This document shows, in pieces, positions 33,651 to 42,408 of a stretch of DNA of 64,000 bases; position 1 is the stretch's first letter; each line of letters begins with the position of its first letter. Source of the DNA: an uncultured Eggerthellaceae bacterium (GTDB taxonomy: Bacteria; Actinomycetota; Coriobacteriia; Coriobacteriales; Eggerthellaceae); NCBI GenBank assembly GCA_958452575.1, contig CAUDUM010000001.1, positions 310,001 to 374,000 of the forward strand, given 5' to 3'. Below the pieces are notes generated by a model that was given only the letters and a program-made list of their open reading frames with translations, did no database searches and was not told the origin of the DNA. The position numbers and the translations under genes were made by a program.

Positions 33651-35096
33651 CTACGCGGTCGAGTTGACCGAAGTCTTGTCGTTGATCAACGGCATCGTGT
33701 TGACCACGGTCGACTCGGCAACCTGTTGCTCGCCGGAAAACCCGCGGAACAGCCTATCCCACCAGATCCCGATGGATTGGAGCGGATCAGGCGCCGAGAC
33801 ATCCTGGCAAGCCACCAGATCATATTGAGCAACGACTTGGTTGCGCTGCTTGAAAGTGACAGTACCCACTTTCTGACCAGCCGAAACGTTTCCGTGGACT
33901 TCGTCGAACTCCACGGTTTGACTGATGTTGCCATCGAGCGCAAACACCTCGATCGCCGCTTGAGGATCGGAAAGCGTCGCAGGAACAGTCTGATCGATCC
34001 AATCGCCATGCGAAACGTGCGCGAAGACAGGCGCCTCTCCCGAATCACCCAAGGGACTGGACACCGTTTCGGCGCTGTTTACAAGCTGGTAGGTTACGAT
34101 GTTGTCGTAGCCCCATTCACACAGGTTCTGGGCGTCCACGAATCGCTGGGCCTCCGAAGTCGAATGGATGACGATCGCGTACAGGTAGCGCTCACCATCG
34201 TAGGCGGCTCCCGCGAACGACGGTCCCGCAAGCTCGGTGAAGCCCGTTTTGACGCCGCAAGCGTACTCGTAGATATCCAAGAAACCGTCGGTGGTCTCAA
34301 GGAGGATCGCGGTGTCCTCGCCTGAGCGATCGACGGTGATCTGGGTGTCGCCAGCGGAGACGATATCGCGGAACCTCTCGTCGCGCATCGCCCACTGAAC
34401 CACTTTGGCCTGATCGGCGGCGCAGCTGTGCAGATCTCCCGCCCATTGATCGTAGTCCAGCCCGTGAGGATTGCTGTACACGGTGTCGACGCAGCCGATC
34501 TCAGCGGTTTTGTCGTTCATGGCCTGCACGAACACGTCGACAGGATCCCCCGATCCGCGACCGACTTCAATCAAAGCGGCGCCCACATGCTCGGCGATAG
34601 CGACCGCCGCATCGTTGCCCGAGGGGACCAGAAGCGCGTAGAGCGCATCTTGAAGCGTCAGCATGTCGCCTTCCTGCAGACCGGCCGTGGACTCTCCCAC
34701 CGCCGCCGAATCGGCGCTGACGATCAGATGATCCGACAGGGAGACGATGCCCTGATCGACCGCATCGAACGCGACCACAGCGGTCATGATCTTGGTGATC
34801 GAGGCGATCTGCGTAGGTTGCAAGGCATCACGCTCGAAGTACACGGTGCCCTCGTCATCCATCACGCAGGCGTACAGCGCGTCGATGCTGGGGCATTGGG
34901 CGACGGTCAGCCCACGCTCCTCGACGGTGGAGCCTTTGATGACGTCCGCGCGTCGTACTTCCGCGCTGGCGGAAGCCGGCAGCAAAAGGCAGACGCAAAG
35001 CGCCATGATCAACGCTGCGGCAAAGCAGCGCGCGGGAGAGAAGGGATACGCGCCCTCCCCTCCCGAAATGCGTCTATGTGCCCGGTTGAAAGCCAT
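33651..35096 (-). CDS. D-alanyl-D-alanine carboxypeptidase (serine-type, DacA-like)
   Basis: Penicillin-binding protein 5/6-type enzyme trimming peptidoglycan stem peptides outside the membrane. It is 481 aa. Signal peptide with hydrophobic core at about residues 23-45 and ASA-type cleavage. Catalytic SITK is at 99-102, SGN at 159-161 and KTGF at 283-286. A C-terminal beta domain (about 370-445) is typical of the class; the expected C-terminal amphipathic anchor is short. It starts 4 nt after the ACT2 stop. Confidence 0.95.
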   Translation of the reverse strand: MAFNRAHRRISGGEGAYPFSPARCFAAALIMALCVCLLLPASASAEVRRADVIKGSTVEERGLTVAQCPSIDALYACVMDDEGTVYFERDALQPTQIASITKIMTAVVAFDAVDQGIVSLSDHLIVSADSAAVGESTAGLQEGDMLTLQDALYALLVPSGNDAAVAIAEHVGAALIEVGRGSGDPVDVFVQAMNDKTAEIGCVDTVYSNPHGLDYDQWAGDLHSCAADQAKVVQWAMRDERFRDIVSAGDTQITVDRSGEDTAILLETTDGFLDIYEYACGVKTGFTELAGPSFAGAAYDGERYLYAIVIHSTSEAQRFVDAQNLCEWGYDNIVTYQLVNSAETVSSPLGDSGEAPVFAHVSHGDWIDQTVPATLSDPQAAIEVFALDGNISQTVEFDEVHGNVSAGQKVGTVTFKQRNQVVAQYDLVACQDVSAPDPLQSIGIWWDRLFRGFSGEQQVAESTVVNTMPLINDKTSVNSTA

Positions 35097-35099
35097 GAC

Positions 35100-35528
35100 C
35101 TAGTCGACGGCGTAGATCTCTTCGGGCTTCACCGGTGCAAAACCGGCGTCGACGAGCTTCTGCTCCAAGGTGGCGTCCTCGTCCGTTTTGAGCACGTCCA
35201 CGGCGGTCTCATCGCCCACGGTGAAGCAGTAGCCGTACTCGACGTTGACGTTCTCGCGATCCATGAACTCAAGAAGCTCGGCCAATCCGCCGGGGCGGTT
35301 GGGGACGCGAACAGCGGTCACCGGGGTGATGGTGGCGCGATAACCCGCGCCGCGAAGCGCCTCGGCGGCTTGCTTGGGGTTGTCGACCAGCAGACGGAGC
35401 ACGCCGAAATCCTGCGTATCGGCAAGAAACAGGGAGTGCATGTTGATGCCCGCGTCGGCGACCGCGCGGCAGGCGGCGGCCAGACGGCCCTTCTCGTTTT
35501 CGAGGAAAACAGTCAACTGGGAAATCAT
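35100..35528 (-). CDS. Tandem ACT-domain protein (copy 2)
   Basis: 142 aa with two ACT domains: about residues 2-62 (LTVFLENEKGRLAAACRAVA) and 68-130 (VRVPNRPGGLAELLEFMDRE). Paralogous to copy 1. The ATG at 35528 is preceded by aggagaggc; the longer frame leftwards overlaps paaK2 out of register and is spurious. It is 14 nt after paaK2 and 4 nt before the carboxypeptidase gene. Confidence 0.9.
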   Translation of the reverse strand: MISQLTVFLENEKGRLAAACRAVADAGINMHSLFLADTQDFGVLRLLVDNPKQAAEALRGAGYRATITPVTAVRVPNRPGGLAELLEFMDRENVNVEYGYCFTVGDETAVDVLKTDEDATLEQKLVDAGFAPVKPEEIYAVD

Positions 35529-35542
35529 GATGCCTCTCCTTC

Positions 35543-36841
35543 CTAATTCCTGTTGTCGATGATGCGCTTTGCCTTGCCCTCGCTGCGCTCGATGGTCTTG
35601 GGCTCGACGATGCGGATGTCCACCGAGATCTGCAGGTTGCTCTTGAGCTCGGCATGCAGTCGATGCTTGAGGTCCTCGAGCTTGCGGATCTCGTCGAACG
35701 GGAAGTCGGGCACCGGCTCGACCTGCAGCTCGATGCGATCGAGCGGGCCGTTGTTGGAAAGCACGATCTGGTATTGGGTGGCGATCTCGGGGAATCCCGT
35801 GATGACCTGTTCGATCTGCGACGGGAAGACGTTGACGCCGCGGATGATCATCATGTCGTCGGTGCGGCCGATGATGCGATCGATTTTGCGGTGCGTGCGT
35901 CCGCACGAGCACTCCTCGGAGATGATGCGCGTGACGTCGCGCGTGCGGTAGCGGACGAGCGGGCAGCACTCGCGCGTGAGCGTGGTGAACACAAGCTCGC
36001 CGTAGGTGCCGTCGGGGACGGGCTGCAGCGTCTCGGGATCGACGATCTCGGGATAGAAATGGTCCTCGGCCACATGCAGGCCGTGAGCGGCATCGCATTC
36101 CATGGCCACGCCGGGTCCCATGACCTCGGAGAGTCCGTACACGTCGCAGTACTGCACGCCCAGCTTCTCGCGAATCTCCTGGCGCATATTCTCGCTGGCA
36201 GGCTCGGCACCCAGGATGACGCCGGACACCTTGAATTCCTTGGCAGGATCAAATCCCATCTCGATCGCAGTGTCGGCGATAAGGAGCGCGTAGGAGGGCG
36301 TGCATGCCAGGATGTCGGTGCCAAGATCCCGCATCATCTGGATCTGGCGCTTGGTGTTGCCTGAAGAGGTGGGGATCACGGCGCAACCGACCGCTTCGCC
36401 GCCTGCATGGGCTCCCAGACCGCCGGTGAACAAGCCGTAGCCGTACGACACCTGGATCACGGAATCGCGGTTTCCGCCCACCATGTAGATGCCGCGGGCA
36501 AAGCACTCGCCCCAGTTTTTGAGGTCGTTGGCGGTGTGGCCGACGACGGTGGCCTGGCCGGTCGTGCCTGACGAGGCGTGGATACGCGCCACCTCGGAGG
36601 ACGGAACGGCGAACAGGCCGTAGGGATAGCTGTCGCGCATGTCCTGCTTGGTAAGGAAGGGGAACTTCACAAGGTCATCGAGCGATTTCAGATCGCTGGG
36701 GACGACTCCTGCTTCTTCGAACCTTTTGCGGTAGAGCGGGATGTGCTCATAGGCATGTGCGATGGAACGCTTCATGCGATCGAGCTGCAGCTCGCGGAGC
36801 TGCTCTACCGGCATCGTCTCAATGTCTGGCTGGAAGTACAC
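35543..36841 (-). CDS. paaK: Phenylacetate--CoA ligase (copy 2)
   Basis: 432 aa, the standard PaaK length. SSGTTGQATVVG is at residues 90-101, the YCDVYGLSEVMGPGVAMEC segment near 240, and the GEL...LTRECCPLVRYRTRD region and C-terminal QLEVEPVPDFPFDEI follow. Clearly homologous to copy 1 but diverged, so an old duplication or separate acquisition. It heads the paaK2-ACT2-carboxypeptidase run. Substrate specificity cannot be told from sequence. Confidence 0.95.
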   Translation of the reverse strand: MYFQPDIETMPVEQLRELQLDRMKRSIAHAYEHIPLYRKRFEEAGVVPSDLKSLDDLVKFPFLTKQDMRDSYPYGLFAVPSSEVARIHASSGTTGQATVVGHTANDLKNWGECFARGIYMVGGNRDSVIQVSYGYGLFTGGLGAHAGGEAVGCAVIPTSSGNTKRQIQMMRDLGTDILACTPSYALLIADTAIEMGFDPAKEFKVSGVILGAEPASENMRQEIREKLGVQYCDVYGLSEVMGPGVAMECDAAHGLHVAEDHFYPEIVDPETLQPVPDGTYGELVFTTLTRECCPLVRYRTRDVTRIISEECSCGRTHRKIDRIIGRTDDMMIIRGVNVFPSQIEQVITGFPEIATQYQIVLSNNGPLDRIELQVEPVPDFPFDEIRKLEDLKHRLHAELKSNLQISVDIRIVEPKTIERSEGKAKRIIDNRN

Positions 36842-36893
36842 TGAAGACCACCTTTCTCATCTCTGCGGCTTTTACGCCGCTGCGGACATTCAA

Positions 36894-36911
36894 ATGCGCG
36901 CGGACGCGCAT
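36894..36911 (-). terminator. Hairpin after the VanW-family gene
   Basis: atgcgcg / cgcgcat with a 4-nt loop, 14 nt past the VanW stop on the minus strand, followed by TTGAATG. A moderate terminator candidate separating it from paaK2. Confidence 0.45.
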
Positions 36912-36924
36912 AATTGCCTGATTA

Positions 36925-39318
36925 TCAACTGCTGGGACCCTCAACGATCACCTCGTTGATGGGGTCGTAGTTGGAATCGAAGCGATCCTGGCGAACGATA
37001 TTGCCTTCGGCGTCGGTGACCGTTCGGACGATCGAGATCGCGCGACCGTCGGTGCCCGCCGTCTTCACATAACTCGTGCCGGGAGCAAGCGAATCATCCA
37101 CCTCAGTGCGCGTCGTGTATTTCCTGCCTTCGGTCCAGTTTCCGACTTCAGTGGACACGGTATAGCCAAGCGGGATGCCGTAGAGGGTGGCGGTGACCGT
37201 GGTCTCGGTGTAAGACATCTTCAGCAAAAGATCGCTGTCGGAGTCGTTGTTCCACTTGAGATCAAGATCGGGCCAGCTGACGGCCGCATCCCTGCCGGCG
37301 GGGTAGCTAGCGATGTACAGAGAGTGGTTGTATCGGGACACGATGGGCAGACCGGCTTCGTACACGGCGTTGAAAATCGTCGTGGCGACCTGGCAGATAC
37401 CGCCGCCGACGTCGTCGCTGTACTCGCCGTTGACGATGGTGCCGGCGCTGAGGAATCCCGCTTCCTCGTTGCAGAAGCCCGTGGTGCCGTTGTATGACCA
37501 GACCTCGCCTGCTTTTGCGATGGAGTTGTTGAGCAGATCCGACACCAGGTGGATATTGTGGTTGCGGTTCTCGGTGCCCGCGCCCGTCGTGTACTCGGTG
37601 GTGAACGTCGAGACCTCGGACACGATGCCCGTGCTGAGCGCGTCATCGAAGGACAGCTCGGTCGGCGTGGTGCCGCTCACGAGCGAAACCTCGACGGCCT
37701 CGCCTTCGGCCGGACGGGAGGCGTGCGTGGTTCCGGCGTCCGGATCGTCGATCGAGAAGGGGGCAACATCGGCGGATCCCTTGCCGCCGAACAGGACGTC
37801 GTTAAGCGCCTGCGTAGCTTCAGCGGTCAGGGGCACATGCCCGTTCCCGTCCGTCGATACGCGAATCGATCCGTCGTCAGCCTCTTCGAACGAAATGACG
37901 GCACGCGCACCGTCGCGATGATCCTGCGCCTCGGCAAGGATCAACGGTTTGGACTTGGTCTCATCGAGATAGGGTACGAGCTGATAGCCCCCGTCCTTCT
38001 CTTCCACACGAGACGCCACGCACGAACCCAGCTCACTGCCGGACATCGACCATGTGACACCTTCGTATGAGAAGACGGCGCCTGAAGCGATCGCAGAGTT
38101 AACCTGATCGCATACCGCTTGCGCAGCAGCCTCATCGATTCGCAGGGGCGCGTCCTCCACCTCAGCGATGAAGGAAGGGTCTTCAGAGGTCAAAAACGCG
38201 CCGCTTAGCGCGTTGGAGAAATCATCGCGATCGAGCATCATGCCGTCATGGCCCTCTACGACCGACGCGGTGCCGTCGACCACCTCGAAGGAGTAGTCGA
38301 CGCGGGGATTGCCAATAGAGGCGTCGATCTCGGATGCGAGCGATTCAAGCTTCTCCGCGTCGTAGGCAAGGCGCATGTCGACGCTCCAGCCGCCGAACAG
38401 CGCGGAGATGCGCGCGAAGACGCCTCCCTCTGCCCTGCCGACCTCAAGCGCCTCCTTGGCGATCTCTTCGGCGGGTATGCTGGCGCCGAGGGAGGATGAG
38501 TCGGCCGTCCAAAGCTGGCGGTTGGCACGCGCCTCTTCAACGGAGAGCTGCTGGGCCAAAGCGGCATCCTGAGCCTGAGCGGCCGCATCGGAGACCTTCT
38601 GCCTGGCCTCCTCGTTGGCGTAGACGGTCACCGTGGTGCCGTCAAGACGCTCCTGATAGGTTTGGGTGAGCAACGAGGCGATGTCCGCCTCCGATTTTCC
38701 GGAAACGTCGATGTCGCCGATGCGCACGCCAGGATACGCTTTTCCGTTGTTCAGCCCGAAATCCAGCAGAGCGCCTCCGCCAACGACGAAGACGGCGATA
38801 AGCGCGATGAGAGCAACACGGCTTCGCATGCAAAGCGAGATGAGGGAACGGATCGCAAAGACGATGCCGCGTCCGATCGCAGAGGCGACAGCTATCAAGA
38901 TCGAGAGAATCTTCTGGAGGATGCCTTGATCGCTTCCGGAGGCGTACGAGCTCGTCCGACTTTCGCGCTGTTGGCGACGGGATTGGTCCTTCGTCCACAA
39001 TCCCGGAGTGGCATACGAGGCTCCCGTCTGTCGCTCGATGCGTGTGCGCGGCGCGGACGACGTGCGTGTTGAACGCGCAGATGAGCTATCGGCAGGGCGG
39101 CGGGAAGCGCGCGAACCGGAGGTCGTGCGACTTGCCGAAGACGACCTTTGGGAGCGGGCGGAGGAGCCCTCCGACCTGGATCCGCGAAAGGAAGCGGATC
39201 GAGGATCCGCATTGGCGCTCGACCGGGAGGAGGATCGCGAAGAGGATCTGAACGAAGATGCGCTGGTGCGACTCGCGCTGTCGACCGTGCGGCGCGTGGG
39301 ACGTTTACGCTCGACCAT
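36925..39318 (-). CDS. VanW-family cell-wall protein with long Ser/Arg-rich cytoplasmic tail
   Basis: 797 aa. Residues 1-135 are extremely rich in Ser, Arg, Ala and Thr. One membrane helix lies at about 168-190. An extracellular region of about 200-550 contains peptidoglycan-binding (PG_binding_4-like) repeats. The VanW domain (about 570-705) has the hallmark NHNIHLVSDLLNNS, SYNGTTGF, GGGICQVATTIFN and NHSLYIASYPAGRDA segments. The end (about 715-797) resembles a G5 domain. VanW proteins are cell-wall associated with no settled biochemical role. The basic Ser-rich tail is a plausible kinase substrate. Adjacent to and downstream of the PgsA-like gene with no gap. Confidence 0.9.
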   Translation of the reverse strand: MVERKRPTRRTVDSASRTSASSFRSSSRSSSRSSANADPRSASFRGSRSEGSSARSQRSSSASRTTSGSRASRRPADSSSARSTRTSSAPRTRIERQTGASYATPGLWTKDQSRRQQRESRTSSYASGSDQGILQKILSILIAVASAIGRGIVFAIRSLISLCMRSRVALIALIAVFVVGGGALLDFGLNNGKAYPGVRIGDIDVSGKSEADIASLLTQTYQERLDGTTVTVYANEEARQKVSDAAAQAQDAALAQQLSVEEARANRQLWTADSSSLGASIPAEEIAKEALEVGRAEGGVFARISALFGGWSVDMRLAYDAEKLESLASEIDASIGNPRVDYSFEVVDGTASVVEGHDGMMLDRDDFSNALSGAFLTSEDPSFIAEVEDAPLRIDEAAAQAVCDQVNSAIASGAVFSYEGVTWSMSGSELGSCVASRVEEKDGGYQLVPYLDETKSKPLILAEAQDHRDGARAVISFEEADDGSIRVSTDGNGHVPLTAEATQALNDVLFGGKGSADVAPFSIDDPDAGTTHASRPAEGEAVEVSLVSGTTPTELSFDDALSTGIVSEVSTFTTEYTTGAGTENRNHNIHLVSDLLNNSIAKAGEVWSYNGTTGFCNEEAGFLSAGTIVNGEYSDDVGGGICQVATTIFNAVYEAGLPIVSRYNHSLYIASYPAGRDAAVSWPDLDLKWNNDSDSDLLLKMSYTETTVTATLYGIPLGYTVSTEVGNWTEGRKYTTRTEVDDSLAPGTSYVKTAGTDGRAISIVRTVTDAEGNIVRQDRFDSNYDPINEVIVEGPSS

Positions 39319-39975
39319 CTAGCGCTCCGATCCCTGCTGCTCCTTGGCCTCGCGAATCTTGCGAAGCGCAGCCAAGACGTAGTAAACGGTCGTGGCAAGC
39401 GCCAAGAGCAAGCCAGCGTACACGAACCAAATGCCCCATGAATATGGCTGAGGGCCGAATCCGGGCAGCCAGGAGGCGTCCACGACGCCAAGACCTTGCA
39501 GCACGGGCCAGTTTAACAGCAATGCGGCGAACCCGACGAACAGCAGCGTGGTTGCCACTTTGCCAGGATAGATCACGGCAACGCGCGTATGCCAACGTTT
39601 GAGCAGGTAGGCGCCGCCGCAAAGAAGCAGCAAATCGCGGATGAGCACGACGAGGATGATCCAAAGCGGAAGCCTGCCCACGATGAACAGGCCCACGACG
39701 CCGGAGATCATGAGGATGCGGTCGACCGCAGGGTCCAGCAGCTGGCCGAGGCGGGAAACCTGATGGGTGCGGCGTGCGATCTGGCCGTCGACCCAATCCG
39801 TGCTGGCGGCCACAGCGTACAGAAGCGTCGCGGCCAAGTCGAAGCCGTTGATCAGAAGGACGAAGAAAACGGGCACAAGGCACAAGCGGATCGCGGAGAC
39901 CACGTTGGGCAACGTGAGAATGCGATTCGAAACCTCCTCTTGGGCGCTTGCGCGTTTTGCCGTCATCGAAGTCAT
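39319..39975 (-). CDS. CDP-alcohol phosphatidyltransferase (second PgsA-like protein)
   Basis: About 218 aa with multiple membrane helices. The CDP-AP motif DWVDGQIARRTHQVSRLGQLLDPAVDR is intact. The family makes phosphatidylglycerophosphate, cardiolipin or related lipids from CDP-diacylglycerol. Since another PgsA domain occurs in the CinA fusion, this copy may serve as cardiolipin synthase-like or alternative PGP synthase. The start is uncertain: an ATG at 39975 close behind gaggag is used, and a TTG at 39999 or an ATG at 39966 are possible. The VanW gene begins immediately after its stop. Confidence 0.88.
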   Translation of the reverse strand: MTSMTAKRASAQEEVSNRILTLPNVVSAIRLCLVPVFFVLLINGFDLAATLLYAVAASTDWVDGQIARRTHQVSRLGQLLDPAVDRILMISGVVGLFIVGRLPLWIILVVLIRDLLLLCGGAYLLKRWHTRVAVIYPGKVATTLLFVGFAALLLNWPVLQGLGVVDASWLPGFGPQPYSWGIWFVYAGLLLALATTVYYVLAALRKIREAKEQQGSER

Positions 39976-40006
39976 CTGCTCCTCGTCCACTTGCGTCAAA
40001 CGTATG

Positions 40007-40032
40007 AAAAACCGGGTCCAAGCGGACCCGGT
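40007..40032 (-). terminator. Terminator between the ech operon and the PgsA-like gene
   Basis: accgggtcc / ggacccggt, 9-bp perfect stem with a 4-nt loop, followed on the minus strand by TTTTT. A canonical intrinsic terminator. Confidence 0.85.
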
Positions 40033-40161
40033 CTCACTTGTCCGAACTTTGACATTGTAGCAGTTCGGTTGCGCTCCCCCGCCCTGCTGGGCGAGGTTCG
40101 CGGAGTTTTCACCATTTTGAAATCATAAGGCCGCGCAGAATCTCGCAAGCGGCGCCTCCGA

Positions 40162-40515
40162 TCACTCCTTGGGATGTTCCGGTACCTCGAATGAGTCAAT
40201 CGAGATCTGGCGTGCAGGAGGCGTGTAGGCGGTGTCCATCGTCAGACACGACTTGGGGCACTCGCGCACGCACGAGCCGCACTGCACGCATTGGAACCGA
40301 TTGATCGACCACGTGCGCCCTTTCTTGTCGACCTCAATAGCGTGGGTCGGACAGCGCTTGGCGCAGATGCTGCACAGGATGCAGACCTCCGTGTCGTTGA
40401 CGACATGGCCTTTGAGGCCGGCAGGCGCGGGTTTGACCTGGGCGGGATACTGTATGGTCTCGGGCTTTTTGAACAGGCCGCCCAAGGTCATCGTGCCGAG
40501 TTTGAAGCTTCCCAT
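40162..40515 (-). CDS. echF: Ech-type hydrogenase, ferredoxin-like subunit
   Basis: 117 aa, NuoI/EchF-like polyferredoxin. Two [4Fe-4S] motifs: CILCSICAKRC (Cys45, 48, 51, 55) and CVQCGSCVREC (Cys76, 79, 82, 86). It passes electrons from soluble ferredoxin to the small subunit. Last gene of the echABCDEF order; 5 nt after echE. Confidence 0.93.
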   Translation of the reverse strand: MGSFKLGTMTLGGLFKKPETIQYPAQVKPAPAGLKGHVVNDTEVCILCSICAKRCPTHAIEVDKKGRTWSINRFQCVQCGSCVRECPKSCLTMDTAYTPPARQISIDSFEVPEHPKE

Positions 40516-40520
40516 AGCAA

Positions 40521-41609
40521 CTACCTTTCCGTGCAGCTGATGCAGGGGTCGATCGTGAGCACGATCATATTGACATCAGCGAGGTCGCAGCCGGCAAGCG
40601 CCTTGGTCATGCCGCCGAGATTCTGGGACGTGGGAGTGCGCATGCGCATGCGCTCCAGGTATTTGGTGCCGTTTCCGCGGGCGTAGTAGTAGCATTCGCC
40701 GCGCGGCTGCTCAACCACGTTGGAGGATTCGGCTCCGGATGCCGGAGACCCCTTGACGGGAACGGCGATATCGCCGGCGGGGATCTTGGAGATCATCTCC
40801 TCAATGATGTCCATCGACTGCAGCACCTCGAGCGCGCGCACCTTGACGCGCGCGTAGCAATCGCCCTGGGTGTCCAGGATGGGCTGGAAATCGGCGAGAT
40901 CGGCGTAGGCGCCGTTGCCCACGCAACGCGCATCGTTGTTGACGTTGGAGGCGCGCGCGAACGGCCCCACCATGCTCAGGTCCAAAGCGTCCTGCTGGCT
41001 GATGTAGCCGACGCCCACGGTGCGGTTCTTGACGGACGTGTCCTTGAGGAACGCTTTGCAAAGCTGGTCGTAGTCGTGCTTGATCCCCTCGAGAACGCGT
41101 TTCATCTCAGCGAACTGCGCGTCGTCGATGTCGCGCACGACACCGCCCACCTTGACGACGGAGAAGATCACACGTCCGCCCGTGGTCTTCTCGAAGATGT
41201 CGAGAACTCGCTCGCGCAAACGCCAGCAATGCATGAACAGGCTCTCGAAGCCGAACGCGTCGGCCGCCAAGCCCATCCACAGGATATGCGAATGGATACG
41301 GGAGAGCTCATGCCAGATGACGCGCAGATACTCGGCGCGCTTGGGGATCTCGACGCCCATGAGCCGCTCAACGGTCTCGGCATAACCCATGGAGTGGCCG
41401 AACGCGCAAATGCCGCAGATGCGCTCCGCCACATAGATGAACTGGTTGTAATCGCGCGTTTCGACGAGCTTCTCGAGCCCGCGATGAACGAATCCGATCT
41501 GCGGGATCGCCTCGATGACCTTTTCGTCCTCGACGACAAGGTCGAGGTGCAGCGGCTCGGGCAGCACGGGATGCTGCGGGCCGAACGGTATGACAGTCGC
41601 CTTTCCCAT
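40521..41609 (-). CDS. echE: Ech-type [NiFe] hydrogenase large subunit
   Basis: 362 aa. Both nickel-ligand motifs of a true hydrogenase are present: RICGICAFGH (Cys65, Cys68, His72) and the C-terminal DPCISCTER (Cys356, Cys359). It is therefore not the Ni-free NuoD homologue of complex I. The chain ends right after this motif with no extension for a maturation endopeptidase, as reported for some group 4 enzymes such as EchE/CooH. Function: H+/H2 interconversion with ferredoxin at the membrane. It is 3 nt downstream of echD. No hyp maturation genes are in this window. Confidence 0.95.
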   Translation of the reverse strand: MGKATVIPFGPQHPVLPEPLHLDLVVEDEKVIEAIPQIGFVHRGLEKLVETRDYNQFIYVAERICGICAFGHSMGYAETVERLMGVEIPKRAEYLRVIWHELSRIHSHILWMGLAADAFGFESLFMHCWRLRERVLDIFEKTTGGRVIFSVVKVGGVVRDIDDAQFAEMKRVLEGIKHDYDQLCKAFLKDTSVKNRTVGVGYISQQDALDLSMVGPFARASNVNNDARCVGNGAYADLADFQPILDTQGDCYARVKVRALEVLQSMDIIEEMISKIPAGDIAVPVKGSPASGAESSNVVEQPRGECYYYARGNGTKYLERMRMRTPTSQNLGGMTKALAGCDLADVNMIVLTIDPCISCTER

Positions 41610-41612
41610 GCC

Positions 41613-42404
41613 TTACTCGCCTTCCTTCTTCTGAGCGTCTGAAGCGCCCGCTGCCTGCTTTGCAGCCTTGGCTGCCATCGCGGCGCGGACCTTGGCCGCC
41701 TTCTCCGGATCCATGTTCTTGAGCTTCTCTTCGAGCTCGCGTTCCTTGGAGGATGCAACGGCTCCCTCCTGGGCCTTCTGCTCAACCTCGAAGCTTGCAT
41801 TGGCCACCTGGGCCTTGCGCGCCTTCGCTGCCATCGCGGCGCGGACGCGGGCGACCTTCTCGGGATCCATGCCTTTGAGCTTCTCTTCGACGCCCTCGGC
41901 GGAGGGTTTGATGAGTTCGCCGTCTCCCTTGGGCTGCGGCTTGGCACCGGGGTGGTCCACCACGTAGGCGGCGTTGGCGGCAGCGGCCTTCTTGGCGCGC
42001 TCGGCCTTGGCGATCGCCGCGGCGCGCGCCTTCTCGCGAGCCGCCTTCTGTGCCGGCGAGATGATTGTCATAGGCTCGCTTTGAGCCAAAGCGTAGAAAT
42101 TGCCGCCGAAATCGATCGCGATGTTGCGGATGTCGACGCCGAACAGATCGTGCACTTCGTTTTCGAATACGAAGGCGGCGAAGAAATCATCGCTGATGCT
42201 GGGGATCGCGTCGTTTTTGGTGACGTGCTCGATCTTGTTGTTCTGAAGGACGCCGTCCTTCATGAACGAATAGATCAAGTCGATGCCGTCTTCGGTGTTG
42301 ACGGCCATCAGCTGAACGAAACGCCAGCCATCGGCTTTGCGGCTGTGCGCCATCTCGGTGATGCCGTCGATGGCGGTGATCAGATATTCGGTCTTAAGCG
42401 CCAC
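41613..42404 (-). CDS. echD: Ech-type hydrogenase NuoC-like subunit with duplicated Lys/Ala-rich tail
   Basis: 263 aa. Residues 1-115 form the NuoC/30-kDa-like domain (FENEVHDLFGVDIRNIAIDFGGNFY). The remaining about 145 residues are a charged Ala/Lys/Glu-rich extension. It contains two copies of an element reading EEKLKxMDPEKxAxVRAAMAAKAxK (about 173-197 and 225-249). Typical EchD proteins are about 110-180 aa, so this tail is unusual. The repeats look like helical modules; binding to a partner or nucleic acid is possible but unproven. Confidence 0.9.
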   Translation of the reverse strand: MALKTEYLITAIDGITEMAHSRKADGWRFVQLMAVNTEDGIDLIYSFMKDGVLQNNKIEHVTKNDAIPSISDDFFAAFVFENEVHDLFGVDIRNIAIDFGGNFYALAQSEPMTIISPAQKAAREKARAAAIAKAERAKKAAAANAAYVVDHPGAKPQPKGDGELIKPSAEGVEEKLKGMDPEKVARVRAAMAAKARKAQVANASFEVEQKAQEGAVASSKERELEEKLKNMDPEKAAKVRAAMAAKAAKQAAGASDAQKKEGE

Positions 42405-42408
42405 GAGC

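Noticed and set aside
35529..36098. Long in-frame extension of ACT copy 2
   Set aside because: It overlaps paaK2 in another frame; the ACT protein starts at 35528 with its own ribosome-binding site.
40521..41609. Complex I NuoD rather than hydrogenase
   Set aside because: Both Ni-binding CxxC pairs are intact, which complex I NuoD lacks, and the gene order is echABCDEF.
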